This document shows positions 1-9,399 of a stretch of 64,000 nt of DNA, in pieces (position 1 is the first letter of the stretch; the number at the start of each line of letters is the position of its first letter). The stretch is from the NCBI GenBank assembly GCA_007258455.2, contig VDFB02270651.1, positions 705,329,825-705,393,824 of the forward strand, read 5' to 3'. The notes under the pieces were generated by a model. It saw only the letters and a program-made list of their open reading frames with translations, was not told the DNA's origin and searched no databases. The translations under genes and the position numbers were made by a program. Source of the stretch: Sequoia sempervirens (lineage: Eukaryota > Streptophyta > Pinopsida > Cupressales > Cupressaceae).

Positions 1-339
1 ACATTTTGCCCCTCTTTGAGATGGTGTTACGAAGTAGCATCATTTCAAAGAATATTAAAATATAGAACCTAGAAGAAGATGGTTAGATTGGAAAAGATGC
101 CCTAGTCATCAAAGGGATGACTAGGAGGAAAGACGATGGTGGTGAAGATGAAGAGTAGGGGTTGATGCCCCCTCGAGAGGACATGCGGGTTAAAGAGAAC
201 ACGTGTGTGCTCTCGAAATAGATGATGTGATGCAAGGGGAGATGAGGAAGATGATGCAAGGTGATGGGGAAGAGAGTAAGTGATATGGAGATGGATGAAG
301 CACAAATGGATTTCAAAAGGTGATGTTGCCCCAGTCAAG

Positions 340-660
340 GTACAAGCCAAAATGGGTTGATGATGGATGGAGTGTTGTCAATGAGGGAATGAAGGATCCC
401 AAAACAAGACGAGGATAGGGAAGGATACATCCCACTGAGTAGTATTGATGAGGGAAGGATACATCCCAAAAAACCACTAAAGGATAGGGATGAATACCTC
501 CCAATGATGATGAAAGTGTTGTTGATGAGGGAAGGATACATCCCAAAACAACACCAAAGGGATAGTGAAGAATACCTCCCGATGATGATGATGAAAGTGT
601 TGTTGATGAGGGAAGGATACATCCCAAAACAACACCAAAGGGATAGGGAAGGATACTAAT
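340..660. repeat. ~80-bp minisatellite, about 3.5 copies
   Basis: The phrase GATGAGGGAAGGATACATCC recurs at 447, 524 and 605 (spacing 77 and 81 bp), followed each time by a GATAGxGAxGAATACCTCCC block. Similar AAGGATGCATCTAC phrases recur at 52590, 52649 and 52718 in element 3 and a related phrase occurs near 1297 and 42717. It lies in the element 1 tail. Confidence 0.8.
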
Positions 661-2139
661 GGATGATGATGATGATGGGTCAAGGCTGGTAACAAGACTG
701 AGAAGTAGACCAAAGATATGATTAGATGATTCGGGCTAAGTGGAATGGATGGAGATTGGATAGAGATAAGGATGAAGGATGAATGATGAATGGATGGGGG
801 GATACATGCAAGATGATAGAATGGAAAATGAGATGCAATTCTAAATGCAATTTATCATCTTTGGAGCACTGGTTTTTGCTATAGCATCAAACACAAGACA
901 CCAGGGTATGAAGAACCAAGGTGAATTAGTGTCTAATGCATAAAACAAACACAACAGACAAAAGGCTATCCCAACACCCCAAAGTCACAAAGACCTTGGT
1001 CGGGCCAGGTATTGAGATAACTACAAGCACAAAAGGATGCCCCAGCATAACACAAGACCTCAGGGATCTTGGTGGGTACTACGTGGGACAACCAAGAAGA
1101 CAAATAGACATAAAAAGATCAAGATATGCCCCTATGTTGACCAATCAAAACACACCATAATATGATGGATTATGGCGGTCTTGACAAGTGATGATAGGGA
1201 GCTCAAATGATAAAAAAAATCCAAAAGCATCAAAATATTGCAATCAATTTCAAATGTCCTTTGCCATAGGATCGATGCTATTGATGAGGTCTGTTAGGAA
1301 GGATGCATCCTATTGAGACCGAAGATGATGGATACGAAGCTAAAAGATCATTATGATGCGGGATGTTCAAAATCGATTGGATTTCATGATACAAGTGGAT
1401 CTCATTTATGAAGAAATGGCTAGATAAGGGCATAGCTTGATGACACGACACAAGGAAGACGAGACATGGGACTGACACACCCTAAGGACCTAGGGGCTCG
1501 GGGGCAGATCAAAGATTAGCCTTGCCTACGTGAAAGTGCAGAGCCCTCGTAGTTCAAGGAAAGGTGGATGACTGACCAAGATGGAGACCTTGATGGATGG
1601 TAAAGATAGGATAGACAAAAGGAGAAAGACTGATGATAGATGATAGAAGAGCAAAGTGGACAATGAAGATCAATGATGGAACCCTGGGGGTGGATCAAAT
1701 GATCGACCTTGCCTACGTGAAAGCGCAGGGGCAACGTAGTTCGACAAGACCAAAAATAATGGATAAAGGATGATGGATGATGATAGGATAAGTGGATAAA
1801 AAGATGGGACTGATACGACAAGATAGGATAGACCTATTGGATTGGATAGGATGATGATGATCACATAAAGCTCAGGAATGGGATAGTTATCCAAAGCAAT
1901 AAAATGACTTGGGAGGATGGTATGATAGATAGAGGAGGGATGAAAAGTGATAGGGGATTGGAAAGATGTGCAAGAGAAGCAGGGGTGATGACGATGAGAT
2001 AAATGGCATTGGGTTGCATGGGGGGGGAGGCCTATAGCCAGATACCAATGACAAGGGATTGTGAGATGGGATGAGATGGGATGAGGATAAAGAGGAAAGA
2101 ATGGATAGAGATATAGGGATGGGGATGGGAGGGATTGTT

Positions 2140-2335
2140 TGGATGGATAGGCATATAAGGATTGGGAGATGAAAGGGATGCTAGGATAGATGGAGAGATG
2201 GAAGGGATGCTAGGGTAGATGGGGAGATGGAAGGGATGCTATGATAGATGGATAGGATTGGGAGATGAAAGGGATGCTAGGATAGAGGGATACGAAGACA
2301 AGGATGGGCAGATGGAAGGGATGCTGATATGATAG
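2140..2335. repeat. short tandem repeat, AAGGGATGCTAGGATAGATG core
   Basis: The core GGGATGCTA recurs at least five times with irregular spacing of roughly 36-60 bp, separated by GGGAGATG phrases. It is another local expansion in the purine-rich tail of element 1. Confidence 0.7.
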
Positions 2336-3162
2336 ATGATTTCTCCAAGGACTATGTCACAAAGGAAGCAGATGCCCCCACTTTAGATATGGAAGATATG
2401 ATGAGGCATGAGGGCCGTAAGATGAGTGGATGATAAGATAAAGGAGATAACTGAATGAGGGCAGGATGGGTAACCAAGGAATATGATAGCACATGGATGA
2501 AGGGGATGTATACCAATAGGTGTCCAAAGCATGCATAGATAGGTGCCCCAATTTTGATCAAGATCACAAGAAGGATGGAGGGAATGGGAGATAAATGGGA
2601 TATGATGGTAAGATGAGGAAAATAGGAGGGATGGAGGGATTTATGAAGAGGACGGATAACAGGAAGACGGGTGCATAGCTAGAAGCATAGCGGATGGAGG
2701 GAATGCATGTCAGGAAGTTGCCCCCAAGTGCAGATGGGGATTTACGCATGACGCCTGTTTGCCAGGTTTTCATCATGGTACTTATCCAAGGTGCTTGTTT
2801 GCCAAGTTTTCACCATTGGATGGATTATTTCTCTTTTTTTTTTTTTAATATTTGACTTTTTATGGATTTTTGGACTTTTTTAGATTTTTGTGGATAGCAA
2901 GGGGATGAAAATGGGAAGGATAGGGATGTTGATAAGGGGATTTAGAAGACAAGCGATAAGGATATGGATGAAGGACTCAAGCATCAAGTTCCATACTAGG
3001 TAGTAAGAGCCCACGTTCAGACCGACTATTGGATGTTGGTACAACCTTATGCAAGAGGATGAATTAGGGGGATTTGAGAGGGGAGATACATGGGATGATG
3101 GATGGGATGCTGCGAAGGGTATGGATGGAATGATGGGGTGGATATATGATGGGGAGATGCGT

Positions 3163-5859
3163 TCAGGACCAACATTGGCACATGTGGTGGTGGATGTGGA
3201 AAAATAAGAGGATTAAGGGATGGAGAATGTGGGAATAATGGAGGAGATGGAATGGTGAATTTCGGGACATAGGGACCCAAGACAGATGTAGGAGATGAAA
3301 GGGTGTATGATTAGCTTGTGGATTAGCGACTTTGGATGTTCTTACTGATTTTTCATGTGATGGCATTGCATCTTTTTTCTTTGGGATCCACATGGTTTTG
3401 ATCTTTGCTTTGGTGGGCCTTTGTGGCCTACAGATTTTATTTAGATTTAGATTTTTCTTCTCTTCACCATGTATTTTAGAGGGGACATGGGGAGCCATAA
3501 ATTCATGTGGATGCTTAGATTTATGCATTTTTCCTTTAACAGCCAAAGTGCTTTTAGTAGCAATGGGATGGGTGTGAGGAGATGGATGATGTGGAGTGAT
3601 GGAGGTAGGATTACAAGGATTACGTGTAGATGGAGAATGTGTAGGTAAGTGCCTTTGTTGATCCTGACTATGGGGTATGTGAGAGGGACGTTTATGATGG
3701 ATGAGATGGATAGGTGATGAATGGATGAAAGGATGGATAGGACGAGATGGAGGAGGTGATTTTGGGATATAGGGGCCCAAAATAGATGTAGGACCTGGCA
3801 TGGTAGATGGAGGATTAGAGATGGTAGATGGAAGGATGTAAGGACCCAAAATGGATGGAGCAGATGAGGGAGGAATATGGATGATGGTTTTGAGGCGATA
3901 CGATAGAGGAGGAGGGATGGCCACATATGATCTAGTGGGGTGATGGGAAGAGCCAATATTTCTTTTGGAAAAGGCTCGTTGAGGATGTCTAGAGGTTGTA
4001 CCAACATTTTTGGATTGCGAGTCGTGAGTAGCACATCCAAGACCTTGTGGATACAAATGTTCTTTAGCTTGGATGGGCTCTATAATACCTTGCTCATGAA
4101 GGCCTAAACCTTTTCCTTGATAGTTCATTTTCTTGAGTATTCGATCTAGGACAGGATTTTTGTTATTCTGGAAGAATGATGCGAGCTCATTATTAGGTGG
4201 AAGAGGAGGGTTGGTAAATACACTATGCTTTTCTTCTGCAAGGAGGTCACCATGGAAGAATGTGAGAGTACCAAGGGGATATGCAAGCGGTGGGGGGATA
4301 GCATTTTTAGGCGATGATGGGGGATCATGAGAAGGAGAGGATGGGATAGCAACATCAGGAGAGGGAGTAGGGGCCATGATAGGATTTGGATTTGTGGTAG
4401 TAGGCTCATGCGATGGAGATGGAGATGGAGCAGTGGAAGCTTGAATGACAAGGGGATCATGGGATGGAATGGATGGGGGACTGTGATCTTGAGGTGGACT
4501 AGATAGGATGGTAGGATCTTGATCTGGAGAAGGGGATATGCTGGCATGCTTTGGATTAGACTCTTGGCATGACTCATCTTGTGTGGATGGCATGATAACA
4601 GACTCTTTTTGGGACTCTTCAAGTAGGGAAGATGGAGGGACGGAAGATCCATGAGGTTCATTGGAATGGGTTTTAGTGCTACTAGGAGTGGGAGGAGTGG
4701 ATTGGATTTGGGTGTCTTCGGTGGATTCGGTAGATCTAGGAGTAGAGGGAGTGGATTGGAATTGGGTGTTTTCGATGGATTCGGTGGTTCTCATGGTAGG
4801 AGATGTGGGTTCAATGGATTTAGTGGGTTCAATGGTTTCCATGGTTTGATCAGTGCTAGGGGTGGTAACATCAATAATAGGTGTGGTATGGAGAAGGGTC
4901 TCATCACTAGTGACCGTGGATGATGGATCTAGATGGCATGGTTCCATGACTTCAAGATGTGGAGTTGGGGATGGCTTCTTTGTAATTAGTCCTTGGAGAA
5001 CTTCTGAAACGAGAGACTTGCATATGGTTGGCTTGGCTAGGGTGGTAGAAATGGATGAGGGATTATGGATTGGTGGACTGGGGTTAGATGGAGGAATGGG
5101 ATTGAATGTAGGACTATGAGTAAATGGAGGATTAGGATTGGATGGGTGAATGGGATTGGATGGAGGACTAGGAGTAGATGGAGGACTAGGATGGGATGGA
5201 TGAATGGGATTGGATGGAAGACTAGGAGTAGATGTATGAATGGGATTGGATGGAGGACTAGGAGTAGATGGAGGGTTAAGGTAAGGATATTGGAGTGGTG
5301 AATTAAGATAGGGGGACATGAATTGTGGATTAGGACAAGAGGATATAGGTGGTGTAGTGGAACAAGAGGATGTGGGGGATGGATTATAATAAAGGTATTG
5401 GGATGATGGATTATGATGAGGAGACATGGATGTAGGATTAAGGTAAAAGGGTGTGGATGTAGGATTAGTATGGGAAGATTGGAAAAGAGGATTAGGATAG
5501 GGGGACATGGATGGGGAATTGTAATAGGAGTATTGGGATGGAAGATGAGGATAAGAGGATGTAGATGTTGTGTAAGGGGATGATGTAGATGAAGGACATG
5601 ACAAATATGGGGATGAAGAAGATACTGGATATCCATTGTCCAGGGTGGCATAAGGAGCATGACTAGGCGTGGATGAAGACATAGCGGGATAACTGGAAGG
5701 GGTGATTGGATTGTGGAAAGTGGGTGGAGAGATCTTACTATTGATGATAGCATCAAGGGGATCTATGTCATATTCTTCTTGATTGACAAGACTTTCGTTA
5801 TCGTCGTCCACGTAATTAAGGTTTCCCTTGACTACTATTGATGGAGGATGAGGATTCAT
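3163..5859 (-). CDS. retroelement G-patch protein, Pro/Ser/Thr-rich, 898 aa
   Basis: The uninterrupted frame starts at ATG 5859. The N-terminal ~70 residues are acidic and ordinary. Residues ~75-560 are Pro/Ser/Thr/Tyr/Asn-rich with drifting repeats such as SPPSNPIHPS. A G-patch-like segment follows at about residues 567-612 (ILKKMNYQGKGLGLHEQGI, then a GLGC motif). The C-terminal ~280 residues are Pro/His-rich, then basic. The same pairing of G-patch and GLGC occurs in the pol region of element 3 at 47346-48149. G-patches are short glycine-rich nucleic-acid-binding modules known from plant Gypsy polyproteins. It lies between the leader and 3' tail of element 1 with no pol beside it. The purine skew of the region lowers stop-codon frequency, so openness alone proves little. 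The G-patch supports a real product. Expression and function are unknown. Confidence 0.6.
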   Translation of the reverse strand: MNPHPPSIVVKGNLNYVDDDNESLVNQEEYDIDPLDAIINSKISPPTFHNPITPSSYPAMSSSTPSHAPYATLDNGYPVSSSSPYLSCPSSTSSPYTTSTSSYPHLPSQYSYYNSPSMSPYPNPLFQSSHTNPTSTPFYLNPTSMSPHHNPSSQYLYYNPSPTSSCSTTPPISSCPNPQFMSPYLNSPLQYPYLNPPSTPSPPSNPIHTSTPSLPSNPIHPSHPSPPSTPSPPSNPIHPSNPNPPFTHSPTFNPIPPSNPSPPIHNPSSISTTLAKPTICKSLVSEVLQGLITKKPSPTPHLEVMEPCHLDPSSTVTSDETLLHTTPIIDVTTPSTDQTMETIEPTKSIEPTSPTMRTTESIENTQFQSTPSTPRSTESTEDTQIQSTPPTPSSTKTHSNEPHGSSVPPSSLLEESQKESVIMPSTQDESCQESNPKHASISPSPDQDPTILSSPPQDHSPPSIPSHDPLVIQASTAPSPSPSHEPTTTNPNPIMAPTPSPDVAIPSSPSHDPPSSPKNAIPPPLAYPLGTLTFFHGDLLAEEKHSVFTNPPLPPNNELASFFQNNKNPVLDRILKKMNYQGKGLGLHEQGIIEPIQAKEHLYPQGLGCATHDSQSKNVGTTSRHPQRAFSKRNIGSSHHPTRSYVAIPPPLSYRLKTIIHIPPSSAPSILGPYILPSTISNPPSTMPGPTSILGPYIPKSPPPSRPIHPFIHSSPIHLIHHKRPSHIPHSQDQQRHLPTHSPSTRNPCNPTSITPHHPSPHTHPIATKSTLAVKGKMHKSKHPHEFMAPHVPSKIHGEEKKNLNLNKICRPQRPTKAKIKTMWIPKKKDAMPSHEKSVRTSKVANPQANHTPFHLLHLSWVPMSRNSPFHLLHYSHILHPLILLFFHIHHHMCQCWS

Positions 5860-6195
5860 GATGGTGAAAGGATAAAGAGGATGGATAAAAGATTTTGGAT
5901 GGGAACGGATTAAAGCTCAAATCAAGATTTTGGTCAAGCTCAGATCAAGATTGGACAAAAGCTCAGATTAGGATGATTGGATGGGATTGCTTTTGATTTT
6001 GATGGGATTCGGTAGATGGATGATTGGATCGGGTAGATGATTTGATGAATTTGATTAAAGTACTAGATCAATTTGATGGGATAGGATCAAATGATTAGAT
6101 GATGTTGATTGGATAATTGTGATTGGATGAACTTGATCAGATTGGTGTGCTTAGATTGATTAGATGATCAGAGGAATGGATTGGTTTTATTAGAT
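5860..6195 (-). other. element 1 leader, inner part
   Basis: No gene. The plus strand reads as loose GATTGGATGG / AAAGCTCAGATT repeats. The AAAGCTCAGAT phrases at 5912-5967 match 56710-56800 in element 2, placing the segment just upstream of the G-patch ORF in this element family. Confidence 0.6.
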
Positions 6196-6480
6196 AGGAA
6201 GAAATAAAAGGTACCACTAGATAGAGCTCAAAAAATTAAGCAATTTTGGTTTTTGAACGAAATTGATTCGACGTACGGTTTGTAAATGGTGGCCCCAGGA
6301 AGTTAGAGGCGTGTCCACCCTGCGATGCGGGGTGTGGCCGCCCTGGGATGGTCAAATTTTTGATAGAAGGAAATAGAAGGTACCACTGGGTAGAGATTGA
6401 AAAACTAAGCAACTTTGGTTTTTGAACGAAGTTGATTCGATGTACGATTTGTAAATGATGGGCCCGGGAAGTTAAAGGGG
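6196..6480. repeat. 169-bp tandem duplication in leader
   Basis: GGTACCAC occurs at 6210 and 6379, and the sequence after both (TTTGGTTTTTGAACGAA and a GTACG/GTACGATTTGTAAATG block) is nearly identical, giving a direct duplication with a 169-bp period. It adjoins the GC-rich arrays. Confidence 0.8.
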
Positions 6481-6775
6481 CGTAGCCAACATTCTGCAAT
6501 AAAATCAGGGGCGTAGACAGCTTTCTGCAGCAAATCAAGGGCGTTTCCAGCAAAATCAGGGGCGTTTCCAGCAAAATTAGGGGCGTTTTCAACAAAATTA
6601 GGGGCGTAAACAACTTTCTGCAGTAAATCAGGGGCGCTGCCGCATTTCTGCGGGGGCGCTACCGCATTTCTGCGTAGGGCGCTACCGCGTTTCTGCGGAG
6701 GCGCTACCGCGTTTCTACGGGGGCGCTACCGCATTTCTGCGTAGGGTGCTACCACATTTCTGTGGGGACGAAGCT
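6470..6775. repeat. GC-rich leader arrays (two motif types)
   Basis: Two adjacent arrays. At 6470-6635 the motif AGGGGCGTTTCCAGCAAAAT is repeated with drift. At 6635-6775 GGGCGCTACCGCATTTCTGCG recurs about every 27 bp. They flank the conserved leader island (6880-7400) on its minus-strand downstream side, the same position held by an unrelated GGTCCGCC array in element 2 (58775-58935). Confidence 0.8.
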
Positions 6776-6879
6776 TGGTTTTTGATGGCAAAGGCTATGG
6801 CAAAGACACAAAATGATAAAACAAGTCCAAAGTATCAAAAATTTGACAGATTTTTCACGAGATAACACCTCAAGCAAGC

Positions 6880-7400
6880 ACAATCCTATGATTAATATTA
6901 CGGGTATGGCAAGGCAAAGTCTTAATCTAGGATGCACAAGGCTTCTAGGGAGTCCTCGATATACTCTCGGTACGTGAGGCACAACCGTGAACACCAGTCC
7001 ATCACAAGCGTGAGTCGGGAACCCCAGCGAGATACTGAAGGGCTCGAGACCAACTCTTCACGTCTATCTGGGTATCACCCCTAACCGGCACTCCCAATTA
7101 CGATGCAACTGGATTGGGGTACACTTTCGTTCTCCCCCCTTTATATACCCCGCCGGTACACGTGGTTGGAATCGTCCCTTGGGGTGATGAAATCCCCAAG
7201 CAGGTCCCACTAAAAGGAAGACACCAACTGTTTCCAACTACTCCCCAGGCTCACACGAAGTGCAAGGGGAAAGTGAAAACAAATCAATGCCCCCTTGGGT
7301 AACACAAAAGTAAACAACCACAACAAACAATGAGATTTAATCCCCCTAATTAGACTATGTTTGAAAACAGTAAAGATAATTTTTTGAAAATCTGATTATG
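6880..7400 (-). other. conserved leader island of element 1
   Basis: This stretch aligns with 59040-59500 of element 2 by eye. Shared blocks include GAGTCCTCGATATAC, CGTGAACACCA, CAAGCGTGAGTCGGGAAC, CCAACTCTTCACGTC and CCCTTGGGGTGATGAAATCC. No long frame is conserved between the two copies, so a non-coding role (RNA structure, packaging or translation leader) is possible but is only inference. Confidence 0.65.
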
Positions 7401-7599
7401 TAGATGACCCTGCAAACAAGTGTTAGTTGTCCTCTTTTTCGCCTTTGGTCAAATTTTTCCACAATATGCTATAAAAACGTTAGTGAAAAATAGCAATATT
7501 CTTGCCAGAACAACATTAGAGAGTTATCACGTGAAAACCGCAAAAAACTAGAGCAAAAACGAAGCCAAAACACCCATTTTAAAACACCCATTTTACCTT

Positions 7600-8060
7600 C
7601 CCAAACCGGTGGTTGTTTCGGGGCCACCACTTCTCGCGGGAGGGCCGCCGCGCCTGCGGAAGGGCTCGCTATGTTCTCGCTGAGGGCTTACCGCGACTGT
7701 GAAGCGGCGCCACCGCACTTCAGGGGCGCCACCGCACTCGCGGAGGCACTACCGCGACTTCTAAAGTGAGTGGCTTACCACACTTCAGAGGGGCACCACC
7801 GCATCTCTCGGTGAGGGCGCCAACAAGACTTCCGTGGAGGGCGCCACCGCGACTTCGGTGGGGGCGCACCGCGACTCGTGGAGGGCTTACCACACTTCCG
7901 CCAAGACTTCCGCGGGGCTTACCACACTTCGGGGGCTTTACCAAGACTTCTATAGGGCTTTACCACACTGGAGGGCGCCATCAAGACTTCAGGGAAGCAC
8001 TACCGCACTTCTGTGAGGGCACTACCGCACTTCTGTGGGGGTGCTAACGCACTTTTGCGA
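7600..8060. repeat. GC-rich leader array, GGGCGCCACCGCGACTTC type
   Basis: About fifteen degenerate copies of a 20-30 bp unit combining GGGCGCCACCGC or GGGCTTACCACAC with ACTTC. It starts about 80 bp inside the LTR boundary on the minus strand. Elements 2 and 3 carry unrelated arrays in the same position (59535-59735 and 54640-54960). Frames open through the array on both strands are composition effects. Confidence 0.8.
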
Positions 8061-8491
8061 GCTTTTCCTGCAAAATTCTTAACTCGAAGAGACGTTAAAT
8101 GCAAGACCCGTGTGTGGGTCCCACCGGGTGTGCCAGAAATGTGATACCTTGATATTTCTACTGCTCTAAATGTGTAAAACAACTAAGAATGCAAGTGATA
8201 AAATACCAAAGACACCTCAAGATTAGCCAAAAGAGTGATAAACAATAAGGAAAATGGACTAAATAAAACACAAACGATTTCACCTTCCTTGCTGTTGATT
8301 TCTCCTTGATTGGCCCTTGCTTGGAATTGATTGTGTGCTCCTTAGATGATTGTTTGAATGTCTAAAATGCAAGATTCTATATGCAAGATGATTAACAAAG
8401 ATGATTGAATGATTGAAGAGGCTTGAGGATTCAAATGGACAGCATGTAGTTATCAAAATGCGAAGTGTTGGAAATGCCCTTGAGAAGGGGG

Positions 8492-8499
8492 TATTTATA
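8492..8499 (-). promoter_or_regulatory. LTR TATA box of element 1
   Basis: TATAAATA on the minus strand, about 900 bp from the LTR start. The equivalent box exists at 60175-60182 in element 2 and 55467-55474 in element 3, each preceding a GAATTCTCTA/GAATTC-type sequence, which supports promoter function. Confidence 0.65.
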
Positions 8500-9068
8500 G
8501 GAGATTTTGAATTCTCTAGAGAATTCAAGGGTCAAGATTGATCCAACAAGGTCAAGATGAAGGGCTATGGTGGGTTGAGATCCCACAAGCCCTCACATCT
8601 TGACATGTGGAGGGTGAAGTGGATAAGAGGATATGAGGTGGAGATGAGTTGTCAAAAAAGGTACATGAGGTGGAAAAGGACATGCACTTTGGGGGATGAG
8701 AGGATTTCCACAAAAAGGGATTTCTTGTCCCCAAGTGGGAGTGAAAAAGACATTTGAGGAATTTTGGAATTCCTCAAAAATCTACATGGGAAAAGGAAAG
8801 GTGATTGGGGGGATAAATGTGAATTAAAAATTCACATTCCTAGGATGATCTAGAGGGTAAAAGGTGGGCTCCAAAAAGGTGGGACTTGGTCACATGTGGA
8901 GATTGTGACAAGTCCAAGGTTCTAGAAGCCTTGGGAGAATGGAATGTGAATTAAAAATTCACATATAAAAGAGGGGAATCTAGGAAGAATAAAAAGGAAT
9001 TAAAAATTCCTTGGAAAATGATTAGGCTTAATTAATCAATAATTAGAAGAATAAATAAGGATTAGAAG

Positions 9069-9128
9069 CCAACTTGCAAAAGTTGGAGGATGTGACACAT
9101 CCTAATCAAGGATTAGGCATGTGCACAT
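9069..9128. other. cluster of four small perfect inverted repeats in the element 1 LTR
   Basis: In order: CCAACTT/AAGTTGG (9069-9086), GGATGTG-A-CACATCC (9088-9102), CCTAATC/GATTAGG (9101-9117) and the palindrome ATGTGCACAT (9119-9128). The surrounding 70 bp are identical in element 2 (60846-60915), more conserved than the rest of the LTR. Confidence 0.85.
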
Positions 9129-9184
9129 CCCTAATGAAGAAATTAGGAAATGGATTAGGATTAGATGAAAATGACATGTGAGGA

Positions 9185-9211
9185 ATTAAATAAATGTAAT
9201 ATTTATTTAAT
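9185..9211. other. AT-rich hairpin in the element 1 LTR
   Basis: An 11-bp perfect stem (ATTAAATAAAT / ATTTATTTAAT) with a 5-nt loop GTAAT. Element 2 keeps the stem at 60966-60992 with only the loop changed to GTCAT. Confidence 0.8.
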
Positions 9212-9399
9212 TTTTTTGAAGAAAAGAGGATTAAGGAGGGTAAGGTATTTAATTATTAATTAAAAACCTTAGAGATTTGGCAGAATTAAAGATATTGATT
9301 AAATAATAGTAATATTACTTAATTAACTCGGATAAGAGGATGTTTAGACGAAAAGTGATAAATTTGGATAAATTATGTGTCCAAATTTGGATGTCTACA

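Larger units (their letters stand above)
1..3162 (-). other. 3' non-coding tail of element 1, purine-rich simple repeats
   Basis: About 3.2 kb without a convincing gene. The plus strand is strongly A/G-rich and made of drifting GATG/GGAT motifs. Two blocks (about 1480-1560 and 1675-1750) contain the core CCTTGCCTACG and resemble each other and 43150-43225 in the 3' tail of element 3. Around 2690-2880 a 'GTGCAGATGGGG' to T-run stretch resembles 43720-43880. Many small frames are open on the minus strand because the skew removes stop codons; I treat them as composition artefacts. Confidence 0.55.
1..9399 (-). mobile_element. LTR retroelement 1 (Gypsy/Tat-related, no pol visible), left end outside window
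   Basis: Read on the minus strand, the element starts with TGTAGACA at 9399. It then has a ~1.26-kb LTR, a leader with GC-rich arrays, one long G-patch ORF and a purine-skewed 3' tail leaving the window at base 1. LTR and leader align by eye with element 2 (56327-61171). The 3' tail shares short blocks with the 3' tail of element 3 (for example 1480-1560 with 43150-43225). No gag zinc knuckle, reverse transcriptase, RNase H or integrase motif is seen, so it is read as non-autonomous. The matching 3' LTR is not in the window, so the full length is unknown. Confidence 0.75.
8140..9399 (-). repeat. 5' LTR of element 1
   Basis: On the minus strand it runs from TGTAGACA (9399) to ATCACA (8140), followed at once by TTTCTGGCACACCCGGTGGG, a junction nearly identical in element 2. 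Similar TTTGGCAC-type junctions are familiar next to plant Gypsy LTRs; the primer tRNA was not assigned. The whole LTR aligns with 59821-61171 at roughly three-quarters identity or better by eye. It contains a TATAAATA box and a cluster of perfect small stem-loops. Confidence 0.75.

Noticed and set aside
3447..5756. Additional long minus- and plus-strand frames inside the G-patch ORF (3447-4040, 4146-4661, 5037-5756, 4651-5119)
   Set aside because: They are low-complexity shadows produced by purine skew and short repeats; none has a domain.
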